Source of the DNA: an uncultured Pseudodesulfovibrio sp. | GTDB lineage: Bacteria > Desulfobacterota > Desulfovibrionia > Desulfovibrionales > Desulfovibrionaceae | DNA: 64,000 bases | Reading direction: 5' to 3' | NCBI RefSeq assembly: GCF_963662885.1 | Contig: NZ_OY760055.1 | Coordinates: 382,001 to 446,000 of the forward strand | Shown here: positions 35,875 through 47,721 of the stretch, one piece after another | Position numbering within the stretch: the first letter of the stretch is position 1 | How the letters are laid out: each line of letters starts with the position of its first letter | Notes under the pieces: model-generated | The model's input: the letters and a program-made list of their open reading frames with translations, nothing else | Database searches by the model: none | Told to the model about the DNA's origin: nothing | Position numbers and translations under genes: made by a program

Positions 35875-37833
35875 CTACTTTTCCTTGAGAAGCTTGTTCA
35901 GGCGGACGGCTTCGGCCATGGACCATGCCTGGGCCACGGCCCCCTTGGGTTCCTGGGGCGGGTTGCCCGTGTACAGTTCAGGAACGGCGCTGATGCAGAA
36001 GTCTTCAGGGAAGCCCCGGAGGATCGGTTTGAAATACTTGCGCAGAAACGCCTTGGCTCCGCTGCGGTCCTCGGCCTGACGCAGGAGGGCCTGGCCGAAG
36101 TGTCCGGCCAGCCAGGGCCAGACCATGCCCTGGTGGTAGGCGGAGTCGCGTGCGTCGGCGTCGCCCTTGTAAAAGGGCGAGTAGTCCGGATCGCGTGGCG
36201 ACAGGGTGCGCAGGCCGTAGGGCGTCAGCAGATGGGTTTGGACCACGGCGATGACCGCCCGCATGTGTTTGGAATCGAGCATGGAGTGCGGCAGGGACAG
36301 GGCGAATATCTGGTTGGGCCGGATGCGTCGGTCCTGACCGTGTGCATTGACCACGTCGCACAGGCAGTTGTCCCGGTCGTTCCAGAATCGGGGGATGAAG
36401 TTCGCCTCCAGCCGGTCGGCTGCTTCCAGCGCCCGCGCCGCCAGGACGTCGTCCTCGCTCTCGGCCAACTCCAGGAAGAAGCGCAGGGCGTTGTACCACA
36501 GCGCGTTGATCTCCACTGCCGCTCCGTGACGCGGGGTCACCGGTCTGCCGTATGCCTGCGCGTCCATCCAGGTCAGCTGGGTGTGCTCGTTGCCGGCGAA
36601 CAGCAGACCGTCCTGGTCGAGACCGCACAGCGGCACGCAACCGTCCAGGTGCGCGGCCACGATGTTGCGCAGGGCCGGGTAGATGTTGTCCATGACGAAT
36701 TTTTTGCTGCCCCGTGCCTTAAGGTATTCCTGTACGGCCCAGAAGAACCAGAGGGAGGCGTCCACCGAGTTGTAGGCCAGGTGGTCGGAGTTCTGGTCCA
36801 GGTAGTTGGGCAGCAGGCCGTCGCGTTCCAGCTTCGCGTAGGCGGCCAGAACCTCCTCGCCGAACTCCTTGCGTCCGGCGTGGAAGGTCAGCCCGGGCAG
36901 ACTGATCATGGTGTCGCGGCCCCACTCGCCGAACCAGTGGTATCCCGCGATGACCGAGGCAAAGCCGGAGGGGTTGCGGATGAGGAATTGTCCGGAGAAA
37001 TATTTGAGCCATTGCAAGGACTTGCTTCTGTCCTTGCCGGCCTCGAATTCGGCCTCGCGCCGGGCGATCTCCTTCTTGCGCTGGCGTTCCAGGTTGCCCA
37101 GCGGCTCCACGGATGCGGCGAAGATCACGGGTTTGCCCTTTTCCAGGCGGGTCTCGAACATGCCGGGGCAGAACAGATCCTCCTGGTAGTCGAAGCCGCG
37201 AGCCCGTTCCATGAGGTACTCTATGCTGTAGACCCACTTGGGGCCCGGGAAGAATTCCGAGGCTCGGTTGGTGCCCATGTACAGGGGCGGCATGCCCTCG
37301 TAGGGCTGGATCTTGCGGCCGTTCTTTTCCGGGTAGGACTTGGGCCGCAGGAACATGTTCTCATGGGTCAGCGTATGGATGTCCCGGTAGGCCAGCAGAG
37401 GGCGCAGACGCAGGGCGGGTTTGACCTTGCCTTCGAGCAGTTCGAAGCAGACCAGCACGGTGTTCTTGCCGTGGACCATGAGCAGGGATTTGCGGATGAG
37501 CGCATCGCCGATGCGGTAGGTCGTGGACGGATAGAGCCCCTGGTCGAACCCGTCTGCGAACTGGTGTCCTGTGGGGTGGTAGACCCCGGGGTACTTGTTG
37601 GACGAAAGCAGGAATTCGCGATCGTTGGCCAGGACCGAGGTCTCCAGCTTGGAAAGCAGAACGAAGCGCCCCTTGGGTTTTTGCAGGGCCGCGACCAGCA
37701 GGCCGTGGTATTTTCGGGTATGGCAGTTGATGACGGTGCTGGACGCGTAGCCGCCCAGCCCGTTGACATCGATCCATTCCTTCCGGGTCGCCGTTTCGGT
37801 ATTGACGCAATCGTCTCTGGAAATGTGCAGCAT
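35875..37833 (-). CDS. Glycogen debranching enzyme (amylo-alpha-1,6-glucosidase type)
   Basis: A 652-aa enzyme with the bacterial/archaeal GDE layout. The N-terminal domain has WIDVNGLGGYASSTVINC and RKYHGLLVAA; the C-terminal (alpha/alpha)6 catalytic domain has YHWFGEWGRDTMISLPGLT (candidate acid Glu), YNSVDASLWFFWAVQEYLK and HQGMVWPWLAGHFGQALL. It removes alpha-1,6 branches from glycogen in the cytoplasm. I chose the ATG at 37833 with GGGTGG just upstream; a TTG-initiated extension to 37932 is open but lacks a ribosome site. It is first of four glycogen genes reading leftward with 2-nt, 4-nt-overlap and 10-nt junctions. Confidence 0.9.
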   Translation of the reverse strand: MLHISRDDCVNTETATRKEWIDVNGLGGYASSTVINCHTRKYHGLLVAALQKPKGRFVLLSKLETSVLANDREFLLSSNKYPGVYHPTGHQFADGFDQGLYPSTTYRIGDALIRKSLLMVHGKNTVLVCFELLEGKVKPALRLRPLLAYRDIHTLTHENMFLRPKSYPEKNGRKIQPYEGMPPLYMGTNRASEFFPGPKWVYSIEYLMERARGFDYQEDLFCPGMFETRLEKGKPVIFAASVEPLGNLERQRKKEIARREAEFEAGKDRSKSLQWLKYFSGQFLIRNPSGFASVIAGYHWFGEWGRDTMISLPGLTFHAGRKEFGEEVLAAYAKLERDGLLPNYLDQNSDHLAYNSVDASLWFFWAVQEYLKARGSKKFVMDNIYPALRNIVAAHLDGCVPLCGLDQDGLLFAGNEHTQLTWMDAQAYGRPVTPRHGAAVEINALWYNALRFFLELAESEDDVLAARALEAADRLEANFIPRFWNDRDNCLCDVVNAHGQDRRIRPNQIFALSLPHSMLDSKHMRAVIAVVQTHLLTPYGLRTLSPRDPDYSPFYKGDADARDSAYHQGMVWPWLAGHFGQALLRQAEDRSGAKAFLRKYFKPILRGFPEDFCISAVPELYTGNPPQEPKGAVAQAWSMAEAVRLNKLLKEK

Positions 37834-37991
37834 GCTTACCACCCGTGAAAAAGAGGTTGAGAAGACGGGAGCTGCCCCGGGAAGGGGTATTTCCGATTGT
37901 TCAACTTGATCGAAATTTTCCGCCAGTTGCAAGGGAAAAATGGCGGAGAGGGGGAATATTTTCAGAATGGTACGGAAACGTACACAACCCC

Positions 37992-38008
37992 CGGGGCAAA
38001 TCGCCCCG
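37992..38008 (-). terminator. Hairpin after the hybrid kinase gene
   Basis: A 6-bp GC stem (CGGGGC/GCCCCG) with a 5-nt loop lies 24 nt past the kinase stop codon. There is no proper T-run after it on the minus strand, so termination is possible but weakly supported. Confidence 0.35.
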
Positions 38009-38031
38009 ATTATGCCCTGTAAAGGAGGCGG

Positions 38032-41253
<3,222 letters not shown>

Positions 41254-41366
41254 AGAGTATCCGCTGATGTCGTTTCTGTGAGAATTCACCAACAGCATCA
41301 TAGAGTAACTCACGTAGGGGTCAAATGATAATTCTCCGGGGAAAATCGCAGGGTGGGGGAAAGCGA

Positions 41367-41392
41367 AGGGGCCGGACTTTTGCCCGGCCCCT
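41367..41392 (-). terminator. Probable terminator of the hydrogenase operon
   Basis: A 9-bp GC stem (AGGGGCCGG/CCGGCCCCT) begins 7 nt past the large-subunit stop codon, with only scattered T residues after it. It stands between the hydrogenase operon and the hybrid kinase gene on the same strand. Confidence 0.5.
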
Positions 41393-41398
41393 GTTTGG

Positions 41399-43063
41399 TC
41401 AGCGTATCTTGAACTTGCGTATCGAGCCGCTGCGGTTGTCCACCATGTGAACCGAGCAGGCGATGCACGGATCGAATGAATGGATGGTGCGCAGGATCTC
41501 AACCGGACGTTCCAGGTCCGGACAGGGGCAGCCGATGAGAGATTGTTCGGCCGCGCTGAGTTTGTCGTTCTCGCACCGCGGGCCGAGGTTCCAGGTGGAC
41601 GGGACGACCATCTGGAAGTTCTCGATCAGCCCGCCCTTGATGCGGATCCAGTGGGACAGAGCGCCACGGGTGACGCAGCAGGTTCCCACACCCTTGGCCT
41701 CGTCGACCATCTTCCACGGCTTGTATATGTCCGTGTCTCCGGCCGTGATGCGCTTTTCGGTCTCGTCGATCCAGCCCTGCATGCGGTTGATGAGCATGTT
41801 GGTCTCGACCACGCGGCAGACCGTGCGGCCCATGGTGGAGAAGAGCTGTTCCGGCTTCATGGAGGCGGCCTTGAAGAAGGCGTCCAGCATGGTTCGGGTT
41901 TCCTTCTCCTTGCGGGCGTATGCCAGGGCGCGCCGGGCAAGAGGTCCTGTCTCCATGGCCTCGCCCTTGTAGCGCGGAGCCTTGGACCAGGAATACTTCT
42001 CCTTGTCGTCGTAGTTCGTATACATGGGCTGGGTCACGCCGTCGTAAGGCTTGAGGGCGGCGTCGCCCTCGTACCAGCTGCGGGCCACGTGCTCGTCGAT
42101 CAGGTTCATGTCCAATTTGTCGTGCTTGGTCAGGTCGTTGCCCCAGAGCACGCCGGATTCGAAGTAGGGATCCTTTCCGCTCTCCGGATCGTGGAATTCG
42201 GGGAAAGCGAAGAAGTTCGAAGTCTTGCCGTAGGTCAGGGCCTCGGGGAACCGTTTGGCCATGAGCAGGATGTCCGGCATCATGGCGTTTTCCACGAACT
42301 CCTTGGTCTTGGCCCAGATGCGGCGGAAGTGATCAATGACTTCCGGGCGCAGGCTGTCGTAGCAGGTCACGCCGCCCACGACCATGGACTGGGCGTGGGG
42401 GTTCTTGCCCGCGAACAGGGCCATGGCGCGGCCCAGCTCCAGCTGGATGCGCAACCCTTCGATGTAATGCGCCGCCAGGATCAGGTTCTCCTCTGGGGTG
42501 CACCGGTAGACCGGATTGCCGCCCAGGAAGTAGGCGTTCTCCAGGAACCCGAGTTGGCCGCCGGCCACGAAGTCTTTCAGCCGCTTGCGGACGATAAACA
42601 GCTCGCTGGGGTCGTTGTCCCGGTTGCTGGTGCTGGCCACGATCTTGGCCGCCGCGACCGGATCGGCGTTCAGGGCCGAAGCCATGTCGATCCAGTCCAG
42701 CCCGTGCAGATGATAGTAGTGCACCAGGTGGTCGTGGATGATCAGGGTGGACAGGATCAGATGGCGGATCAGCTGGGCCAGGGGCGGGGCCTTCAGCTTG
42801 AGGGCGTCCTCGATGGCCCGGATCGAGGTCAGGGCGTGGGTGTTGGTGCACACGCCGCAGGCCCGCTGGGTGAACAGCGGGGCATCCTCGGGCGGACGGC
42901 CCTTGAGGATAACCTCGATGCCCCGGAAGAGCTGGGTGGATACCCAGGCGTTCTTGACGCGGTCGTTTTCCAGTTCCACCTCGACCTTGAGGTGGCCTTC
43001 GATTCTTGACACCGGGTCGACGATCAGCCGTTTCCCGGTGGTATTGGCAGTGGTCTGGCTCAT
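41399..43063 (-). CDS. hynA: Periplasmic [NiFe] hydrogenase large subunit
   Basis: Catalytic subunit of 554 aa carrying the Ni-Fe(CN)2CO site. The N-terminal ligand motif is RACGVCTNTH (Cys69, Cys72) and the C-terminal one DPCIACSVH (Cys533, Cys536), followed by 15 residues that a maturation protease would remove after His539. The GKRLIVDPVSRIEGHL start is typical of group 1 uptake hydrogenases. It has no signal peptide and would be exported with the small subunit through Tat. It begins 30 nt after the small-subunit gene. No maturation protease or hyp gene is adjacent, so these must be elsewhere. Both ligands are Cys; there is no selenocysteine. Confidence 0.95.
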   Translation of the reverse strand: MSQTTANTTGKRLIVDPVSRIEGHLKVEVELENDRVKNAWVSTQLFRGIEVILKGRPPEDAPLFTQRACGVCTNTHALTSIRAIEDALKLKAPPLAQLIRHLILSTLIIHDHLVHYYHLHGLDWIDMASALNADPVAAAKIVASTSNRDNDPSELFIVRKRLKDFVAGGQLGFLENAYFLGGNPVYRCTPEENLILAAHYIEGLRIQLELGRAMALFAGKNPHAQSMVVGGVTCYDSLRPEVIDHFRRIWAKTKEFVENAMMPDILLMAKRFPEALTYGKTSNFFAFPEFHDPESGKDPYFESGVLWGNDLTKHDKLDMNLIDEHVARSWYEGDAALKPYDGVTQPMYTNYDDKEKYSWSKAPRYKGEAMETGPLARRALAYARKEKETRTMLDAFFKAASMKPEQLFSTMGRTVCRVVETNMLINRMQGWIDETEKRITAGDTDIYKPWKMVDEAKGVGTCCVTRGALSHWIRIKGGLIENFQMVVPSTWNLGPRCENDKLSAAEQSLIGCPCPDLERPVEILRTIHSFDPCIACSVHMVDNRSGSIRKFKIR

Positions 43064-43093
43064 GCGGAATTTCCTCCTTCCAGATGGCGCGGG

Positions 43094-44059
43094 TTAACCC
43101 TTAGGGCCGTCTTCGATGGGGTGGAAGAACGGCGAATAGTCGTCCCAGAAGTTGGGCTCGCTGCAACCGATGCAGGGAGCGCCCGCCTTGACCGGCCAGT
43201 TGACCTGGTTGAACAGGGCCGTGGGGCAGTTGTTGTAGGTGTACGGTCCCTTGCAGCCGAGCTGGTACAGGCACCAGCCCTTCTTGGCCTCGGGGCTGTC
43301 GAAGCTCGGGGCGAACTCCCCGCGGTTGAAGTGCTCCTGCCTGGGGCAATGGGAGTGGACCGTGTCGCCGTAGAACATGGTCGGACGGTTCCAGTGGTCG
43401 AGTTTGGGCATGCCCTTGGTCAGCAGATGGACCACGGTGCCAACGAAGTTCATGGGGTTGGGTGGACAGCCGGAGATGTTGATGGCCGAGACGCCCACCG
43501 AGGCCAGGGCCTGGTTGACCCCCTTGGCTCCGGAAGGGTTGGGTGCTGCGGCCTGCACACCGCCGAAGCTGGCGCAGGAGCCCATGGCGATGGTCGCCTT
43601 GGCCTTGGAGGCCACTCGGGCGCAGAGTTGGAACATGGTTTCGCCGCCGACCTTGCCGTACTCGCCCCCGTGGTAGGTGGGGATGCCGCCTTCGATGACG
43701 CAGACATACCCCTCGGGGTTGGTGATCGCCTTTTCCAGGGCGGCGTGGGCGGCCTGGCCGGACGCGGCCATGATTGTTTCGCAATAGTCCAGTGAAATGG
43801 TGCTCATGATGATTTCATCGAAAAACGGCTCGTAGGCGCGCAGCAGCCCTTCGGTGCAGCCCGTGCACTCGGCACAGTGCAGATAGACCACGGAAGGCCG
43901 CTTCTTGGCCGTGAGCGCATCGGCAATGGCCGGAGCGAACGCCGGTCCCATGCCCATGAACACGGCCATGGCGCCGCAGAACTTCATGAACTCGCGGCGG
44001 CTTGGTTTTGGCCCGCCGGCCAGCATCTTGAGTGCGTCGATTCTCTTCCCGTTCGGCAT
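43094..44059 (-). CDS. hynB: Periplasmic [NiFe] hydrogenase small subunit
   Basis: Electron-transfer subunit of 321 aa. The Tat signal (SRREFMKFCGAMAVFMGMGPAF, residues about 20-41) marks export of the folded heterodimer. Proximal cluster ligands lie in HCAECTGCTE (Cys65, Cys68), with further Cys in MGSCASFGG and ISGCPPNP. The C-terminal distal and medial cluster region (HCPRQEHF, GWCLYQLGCKGPYTYNNCP, PCIGCSEPNFWD) is complete. The start at 44059 has AAGGAGG upstream. No C-terminal membrane anchor is seen, so the enzyme is soluble and should pass electrons to a cytochrome c, most likely the one encoded 16 nt upstream. Confidence 0.95.
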   Translation of the reverse strand: MPNGKRIDALKMLAGGPKPSRREFMKFCGAMAVFMGMGPAFAPAIADALTAKKRPSVVYLHCAECTGCTEGLLRAYEPFFDEIIMSTISLDYCETIMAASGQAAHAALEKAITNPEGYVCVIEGGIPTYHGGEYGKVGGETMFQLCARVASKAKATIAMGSCASFGGVQAAAPNPSGAKGVNQALASVGVSAINISGCPPNPMNFVGTVVHLLTKGMPKLDHWNRPTMFYGDTVHSHCPRQEHFNRGEFAPSFDSPEAKKGWCLYQLGCKGPYTYNNCPTALFNQVNWPVKAGAPCIGCSEPNFWDDYSPFFHPIEDGPKG

Positions 44060-44075
44060 GATTTCCTCCTTGGGG

Positions 44076-44480
44076 CTACTTCTTGGGCTTGTGGCAGGCC
44101 GTGGTGCAGCCCACTGGGTTCTTGCCGCCTTCGGTGCGCATGCGGGTGTGACAGCCCAGACAGCTCGGCGGCCCGGGGGAATGCCAGGCCCGGTAGAAGC
44201 CAGACGCCTCATTGGGGTTGTCATCGGTGTGGCATTGCCTGCAGCCGACGAACTGCCCCAGAGTCTTGTCGGACTCCTTGTGGTGACAGTCCCGGCAGGC
44301 CTGCCTGATGGCGTGGAAGCCATGCGGGAATTTGACCGGGGTGACCCAGGAATTCAGGGCCTGATTGCCTTTGGGGCGTTCCAGGACGATGACGTCGGGC
44401 ACGTCGTAGGCCAGCGCCGCCGTGACGGTGATGACGGCCACTGTGGCCGCCATGGCGAAGAGCAGTATTTTTCGTAACAT
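44076..44480 (-). CDS. Class III (c3-type) tetrahaem cytochrome c
   Basis: A 134-aa periplasmic cytochrome. The signal peptide is LLFAMAATVAVITVTAALA. The mature part follows the cytochrome c3 pattern (VKFPHGFHAIRQ, then haem sites) with CRDCH, CRQCH and CLGCH, and a fourth site reading CTTACH, which has three rather than two or four residues between the cysteines. Extra His residues for bis-His ligation are present. It lies first in an operon with hydrogenase small and large subunits, so it is the likely electron acceptor. GGAGGG precedes the ATG by 3 nt, and a TATAAT box lies about 70 nt upstream. Confidence 0.88.
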   Translation of the reverse strand: MLRKILLFAMAATVAVITVTAALAYDVPDVIVLERPKGNQALNSWVTPVKFPHGFHAIRQACRDCHHKESDKTLGQFVGCRQCHTDDNPNEASGFYRAWHSPGPPSCLGCHTRMRTEGGKNPVGCTTACHKPKK

Positions 44481-44546
44481 AAACCCTCCGGTACGAAAAA
44501 GGGGACTGAATTATGTCGGACCATACCAGATACGGAAGGGCCGCAT

Positions 44547-44552
44547 ATTATA
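44547..44552 (-). promoter_or_regulatory. Candidate -10 box of the cytochrome-hydrogenase operon
   Basis: A perfect TATAAT lies on the minus strand about 67 nt before the cytochrome start. The region 17 bp upstream is T-rich (TTTTTT) and only weakly resembles a -35 box. Confidence 0.35.
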
Positions 44553-44619
44553 TCTTTCGAGGAGGGGCGAAAAAACTTTGGCCGAGATTTCATGCGGAAG
44601 CCGCTCGGCGGGCTGGCTG

Positions 44620-47600
44620 TCAGTCGGAAGAGGCCCGCTTTCCGCTTCGGCCGAAAAGCCGGTTGAGCCGCTGCTGGGCCGCGTCCAGATACATGTAATA
44701 GACCGGGGTGAAATACAGGGTCAGGAGCTGGGAAACCAGCAGCCCCCCGACCACGGCCAGACCGAGCGGACGCCGCGCCTCGGCTCCGGCACCCAGACCG
44801 AGCGCGATGGGCAGGGTGCCCATGAGCGCGGCCATGGTGGTCATCATGATCGGCCTGAAGCGGATGAGCGCACCTTCACGGATGGCCGCAGCCGCGCCCT
44901 GGCCGTGCACACGCTGGGCCTCCACCGCGAAGTCGATCATCATGATCGCGTTCTTCTTGACGATGCCGATGAGCATGATGATGCCCACGAAGCCGTAGAT
45001 GTTCAGGTCGAGCCCGAAGAGCATCAGGGTGAGCAGCGCGCCCACTCCCGCCGAGGGCAGACCGGACAGGATGGTCAGCGGGTGGACAAAGGATTCATAG
45101 AGCACGCCCAGCACCAGATAGATGACCAGGATGGCCATGACCAGCAGGACCCACAGCCCGCGCATGGAATCCTGGAACGCCTGGGCCTCGCCCTGGAAGC
45201 TGGTGGACACGGACGCGGGGACCACTTCGGCGGCAAGTTTTGAAACCGCGTCCACGGCCGAGCCCAGCGACTCTCCCGGCTCCAGGTTGAAGGAGATGGT
45301 CGCGGACGGCAGCTGCCCAGAGTGGTTGACGGACAGCGGCCCAACGCCCAAACCCCATTTGGCCAGGGTCTCCAGGCGGACGAGCTTGCCGTTCTGGGAG
45401 CGCACCGAGAGCATGGACAGGGCGTCCGGGTTGGACTGGTACTCCGGGGCCAGCTCCATGATCACGTCGTATGTGTCGGTGGGCGCGTAGATGGAGGAAA
45501 TCTTGCGGTTGCCGAAGGAGGTCGAGAGCGCGTCCTCGATCTGATAGGCCGAGATGCCCAGCGCCGAGGCCTTGTCGCGGTCGATGTCGATGTCCAGCTC
45601 GGGGTTGTCGAATTCCATGTCCGAGGAGATGTCCTGGATGCCGGGCAGCTCCTGCATGCGTTTTTCCATGTCCGCCGCGGCCTTGAAAAGCAGGTCGGTC
45701 TCCGGGCTTTGCAGGGTGTACTGATACTGGCCCTTGGAGCTGCGCCCGCCGATGCGGATGGCCGGAGGGTTGGACACGTAGGCCCGGATGCCCGGCACCT
45801 GCGAGAGCTTGGCCCGCAGCCGCTGCTGCACGGTGTCGATGGGGCCGCGCTCGCTCCTCGGCTTGAGGTCGACCATCAGCCGCCCGGAGTTGCCGCCCCG
45901 GTTGGGACCGCCCCCGCCGACCACGGACATGTAGTTCTCCACGGCCGGGTCCTTGGTCAGGATGGCCATGAGCGCCTGCTGGCGCTGCTTCATGATGTCG
46001 AAGGACACGCCCTGTTCGGCCTCGGTGCGGACGATCAGCCGCCCGGCGTCCTCGGTGGGCAGGAATCCCTTGGGGATGGCCCGGAACAGGACCACGGTCA
46101 GGACCAGAACAAGGATGGAGGCGACCATGGTCAGGCGGTGGTGCCGGATGGTCCAGTCCAGGGTGTGGGCATAGATGTCGCGCAGCCCGTTGAAGCCGCT
46201 CTCGAACAGATTGAAGAGCTTGCCGTGACGCTGCTCGCCCGAGTGCGGCTTGATGATCAGGCTGCACAGCATGGGGGTGAGCGTCAGGGAGACAAGCCCG
46301 GAAATGAGGATGGACGCGCAGATGGTCACCGCGAACTCGTGGAACAGGCGGCCCACGATGCCGCCCATGAAGAGCACCGGCAGGAACACGGCGGCCAGCG
46401 AGATGGTCATGGACACGATGGTGAACGCGATCTCCCGCGAGCCGTCCATGACCGCTTCCATGGTTGACTTGCCCATTTCTCCGTGGCGGACGATGTTTTC
46501 GAGCATGACGATGGCGTCGTCCACCACGAAGCCCACGGACAGGGTCAGGGCCATGAGCGAGATGTTGTTCAGGGAAAATCCGTAGAGGTACATGACCGCG
46601 AAGGTGCCGATGACCGACATGGGCAGGGCCAGGCTCGGGATGATCGTGGCCGAAAGCCTGCGCAGGAAGAGAAAGATGACCGTGATGACCAGAGCCACGG
46701 TGAGCAGCAGGGTGAACTGGACGTCCTCGATGGACTCCTTGATGGACTCGGAGCGGTCGTAGAGCACGTTGAGGTCGATGGCCGCGGGCAGCTGGGCCTG
46801 GAACGAGGGCAGCAGGGCGCGCACGGCCTGAACCACGTCCACGGTGTTGGTGCCGGGCTGGCGCTGGATGGCCAGGACCATGCCGGGCTGGCCGTTGTAC
46901 CAGTTGCGCCTTCTGGTCTGCTCCACGGAGTCGAAGACGTGGGCCACGTCGGACAGGCGAACGGGCGCGCCCTGGCGCCAGGCCACCACCAGGGGCTTGT
47001 AGTCCTCGGCGTTCATCAGCTTGCCGCTGGACCGGACGATGTATTCGCGCACCGGCCCGGACACGGTGCCCACGGGCAGGTTGACGTTGCCCTTGCGTAC
47101 GGCCTCGGCCACCTCGTCCACGCCCAGCTCCATGGCCGAGAGCTTCTCGGGCGAGAGCTGGATGCGCACCGCGTATTTCTGGGAGCCGTAGACCATGACC
47201 TGGGCCACGCCGTTGACCATGGAGATGCGCTGGGCCATGAAGTTTTCGGCGAACTCGTTGACGTCGGACAGCCGCATGGTCGGCGAGGAGAGCGAAAGAT
47301 AGAGAATGGGCGAGTCCGCGGGGTTGACCTTGCGGAAGCTCGGCGTGGAGGTCATGTCGTCGGGCAACCGACGCAGGGCGGTGGTGATGGCCGATTGCAC
47401 GTCCAGGGCCGCATCGTCGATGTTCCGCTCCAGATCGAACTGCAGCGTGATGCGCGTACTGCCCAGGCTGGAGATGGAGGTCATGGAGTCCAGGCCCGCG
47501 ATGGTCGAGAACTGCTTCTCCAGCGGCGTGGCTACGGACGAGGCCATTGTCTCGGGGTTGGCCCCGGAGAGCTGGGCCGAGACCTCGATGGTCGGAAAGT

Positions 47601-47721
47601 CCACGCTGGGCAGATCGCTGACCGGCAGGCGCAGGTAGGCCATGACGCCGAAAACCAGGATGGCGATCATGACCAGAGAGGTCATGACCGGGCGGCGGAC
47701 GAAGATGGCGGACGGGTTCAT
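44620..47721 (-). CDS. RND-family multidrug efflux permease (MdtB/MdtC-like)
   Basis: A 1033-aa inner-membrane pump subunit. The start (MNPSAIFVRRPVMTSLVMIA, then RLPVSDLPSVDFPTIEV) and LVSLTLTPMLCSLIIKP are typical of MdtB/MdtC-type pumps. Transmembrane helix 4 has the intact proton-relay pair in FVVDDAIVMLEN. The second half repeats the fold (GVLYESFVHPLTILSGLPSAGVGALL). It overlaps the adaptor gene by 1 nt (TAATG), indicating coupled translation. No outer-membrane channel or regulator is adjacent, unlike the TetR-linked pump at 14-18.8 kb. Confidence 0.93.
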   Translation of the reverse strand: MNPSAIFVRRPVMTSLVMIAILVFGVMAYLRLPVSDLPSVDFPTIEVSAQLSGANPETMASSVATPLEKQFSTIAGLDSMTSISSLGSTRITLQFDLERNIDDAALDVQSAITTALRRLPDDMTSTPSFRKVNPADSPILYLSLSSPTMRLSDVNEFAENFMAQRISMVNGVAQVMVYGSQKYAVRIQLSPEKLSAMELGVDEVAEAVRKGNVNLPVGTVSGPVREYIVRSSGKLMNAEDYKPLVVAWRQGAPVRLSDVAHVFDSVEQTRRRNWYNGQPGMVLAIQRQPGTNTVDVVQAVRALLPSFQAQLPAAIDLNVLYDRSESIKESIEDVQFTLLLTVALVITVIFLFLRRLSATIIPSLALPMSVIGTFAVMYLYGFSLNNISLMALTLSVGFVVDDAIVMLENIVRHGEMGKSTMEAVMDGSREIAFTIVSMTISLAAVFLPVLFMGGIVGRLFHEFAVTICASILISGLVSLTLTPMLCSLIIKPHSGEQRHGKLFNLFESGFNGLRDIYAHTLDWTIRHHRLTMVASILVLVLTVVLFRAIPKGFLPTEDAGRLIVRTEAEQGVSFDIMKQRQQALMAILTKDPAVENYMSVVGGGGPNRGGNSGRLMVDLKPRSERGPIDTVQQRLRAKLSQVPGIRAYVSNPPAIRIGGRSSKGQYQYTLQSPETDLLFKAAADMEKRMQELPGIQDISSDMEFDNPELDIDIDRDKASALGISAYQIEDALSTSFGNRKISSIYAPTDTYDVIMELAPEYQSNPDALSMLSVRSQNGKLVRLETLAKWGLGVGPLSVNHSGQLPSATISFNLEPGESLGSAVDAVSKLAAEVVPASVSTSFQGEAQAFQDSMRGLWVLLVMAILVIYLVLGVLYESFVHPLTILSGLPSAGVGALLTLMLFGLDLNIYGFVGIIMLIGIVKKNAIMMIDFAVEAQRVHGQGAAAAIREGALIRFRPIMMTTMAALMGTLPIALGLGAGAEARRPLGLAVVGGLLVSQLLTLYFTPVYYMYLDAAQQRLNRLFGRSGKRASSD

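Noticed and set aside
37834..37932. TTG-initiated extension of the debranching enzyme
   Set aside because: No ribosome site, and the added residues do not resemble the family N-terminus; the ATG at 37833 is better.
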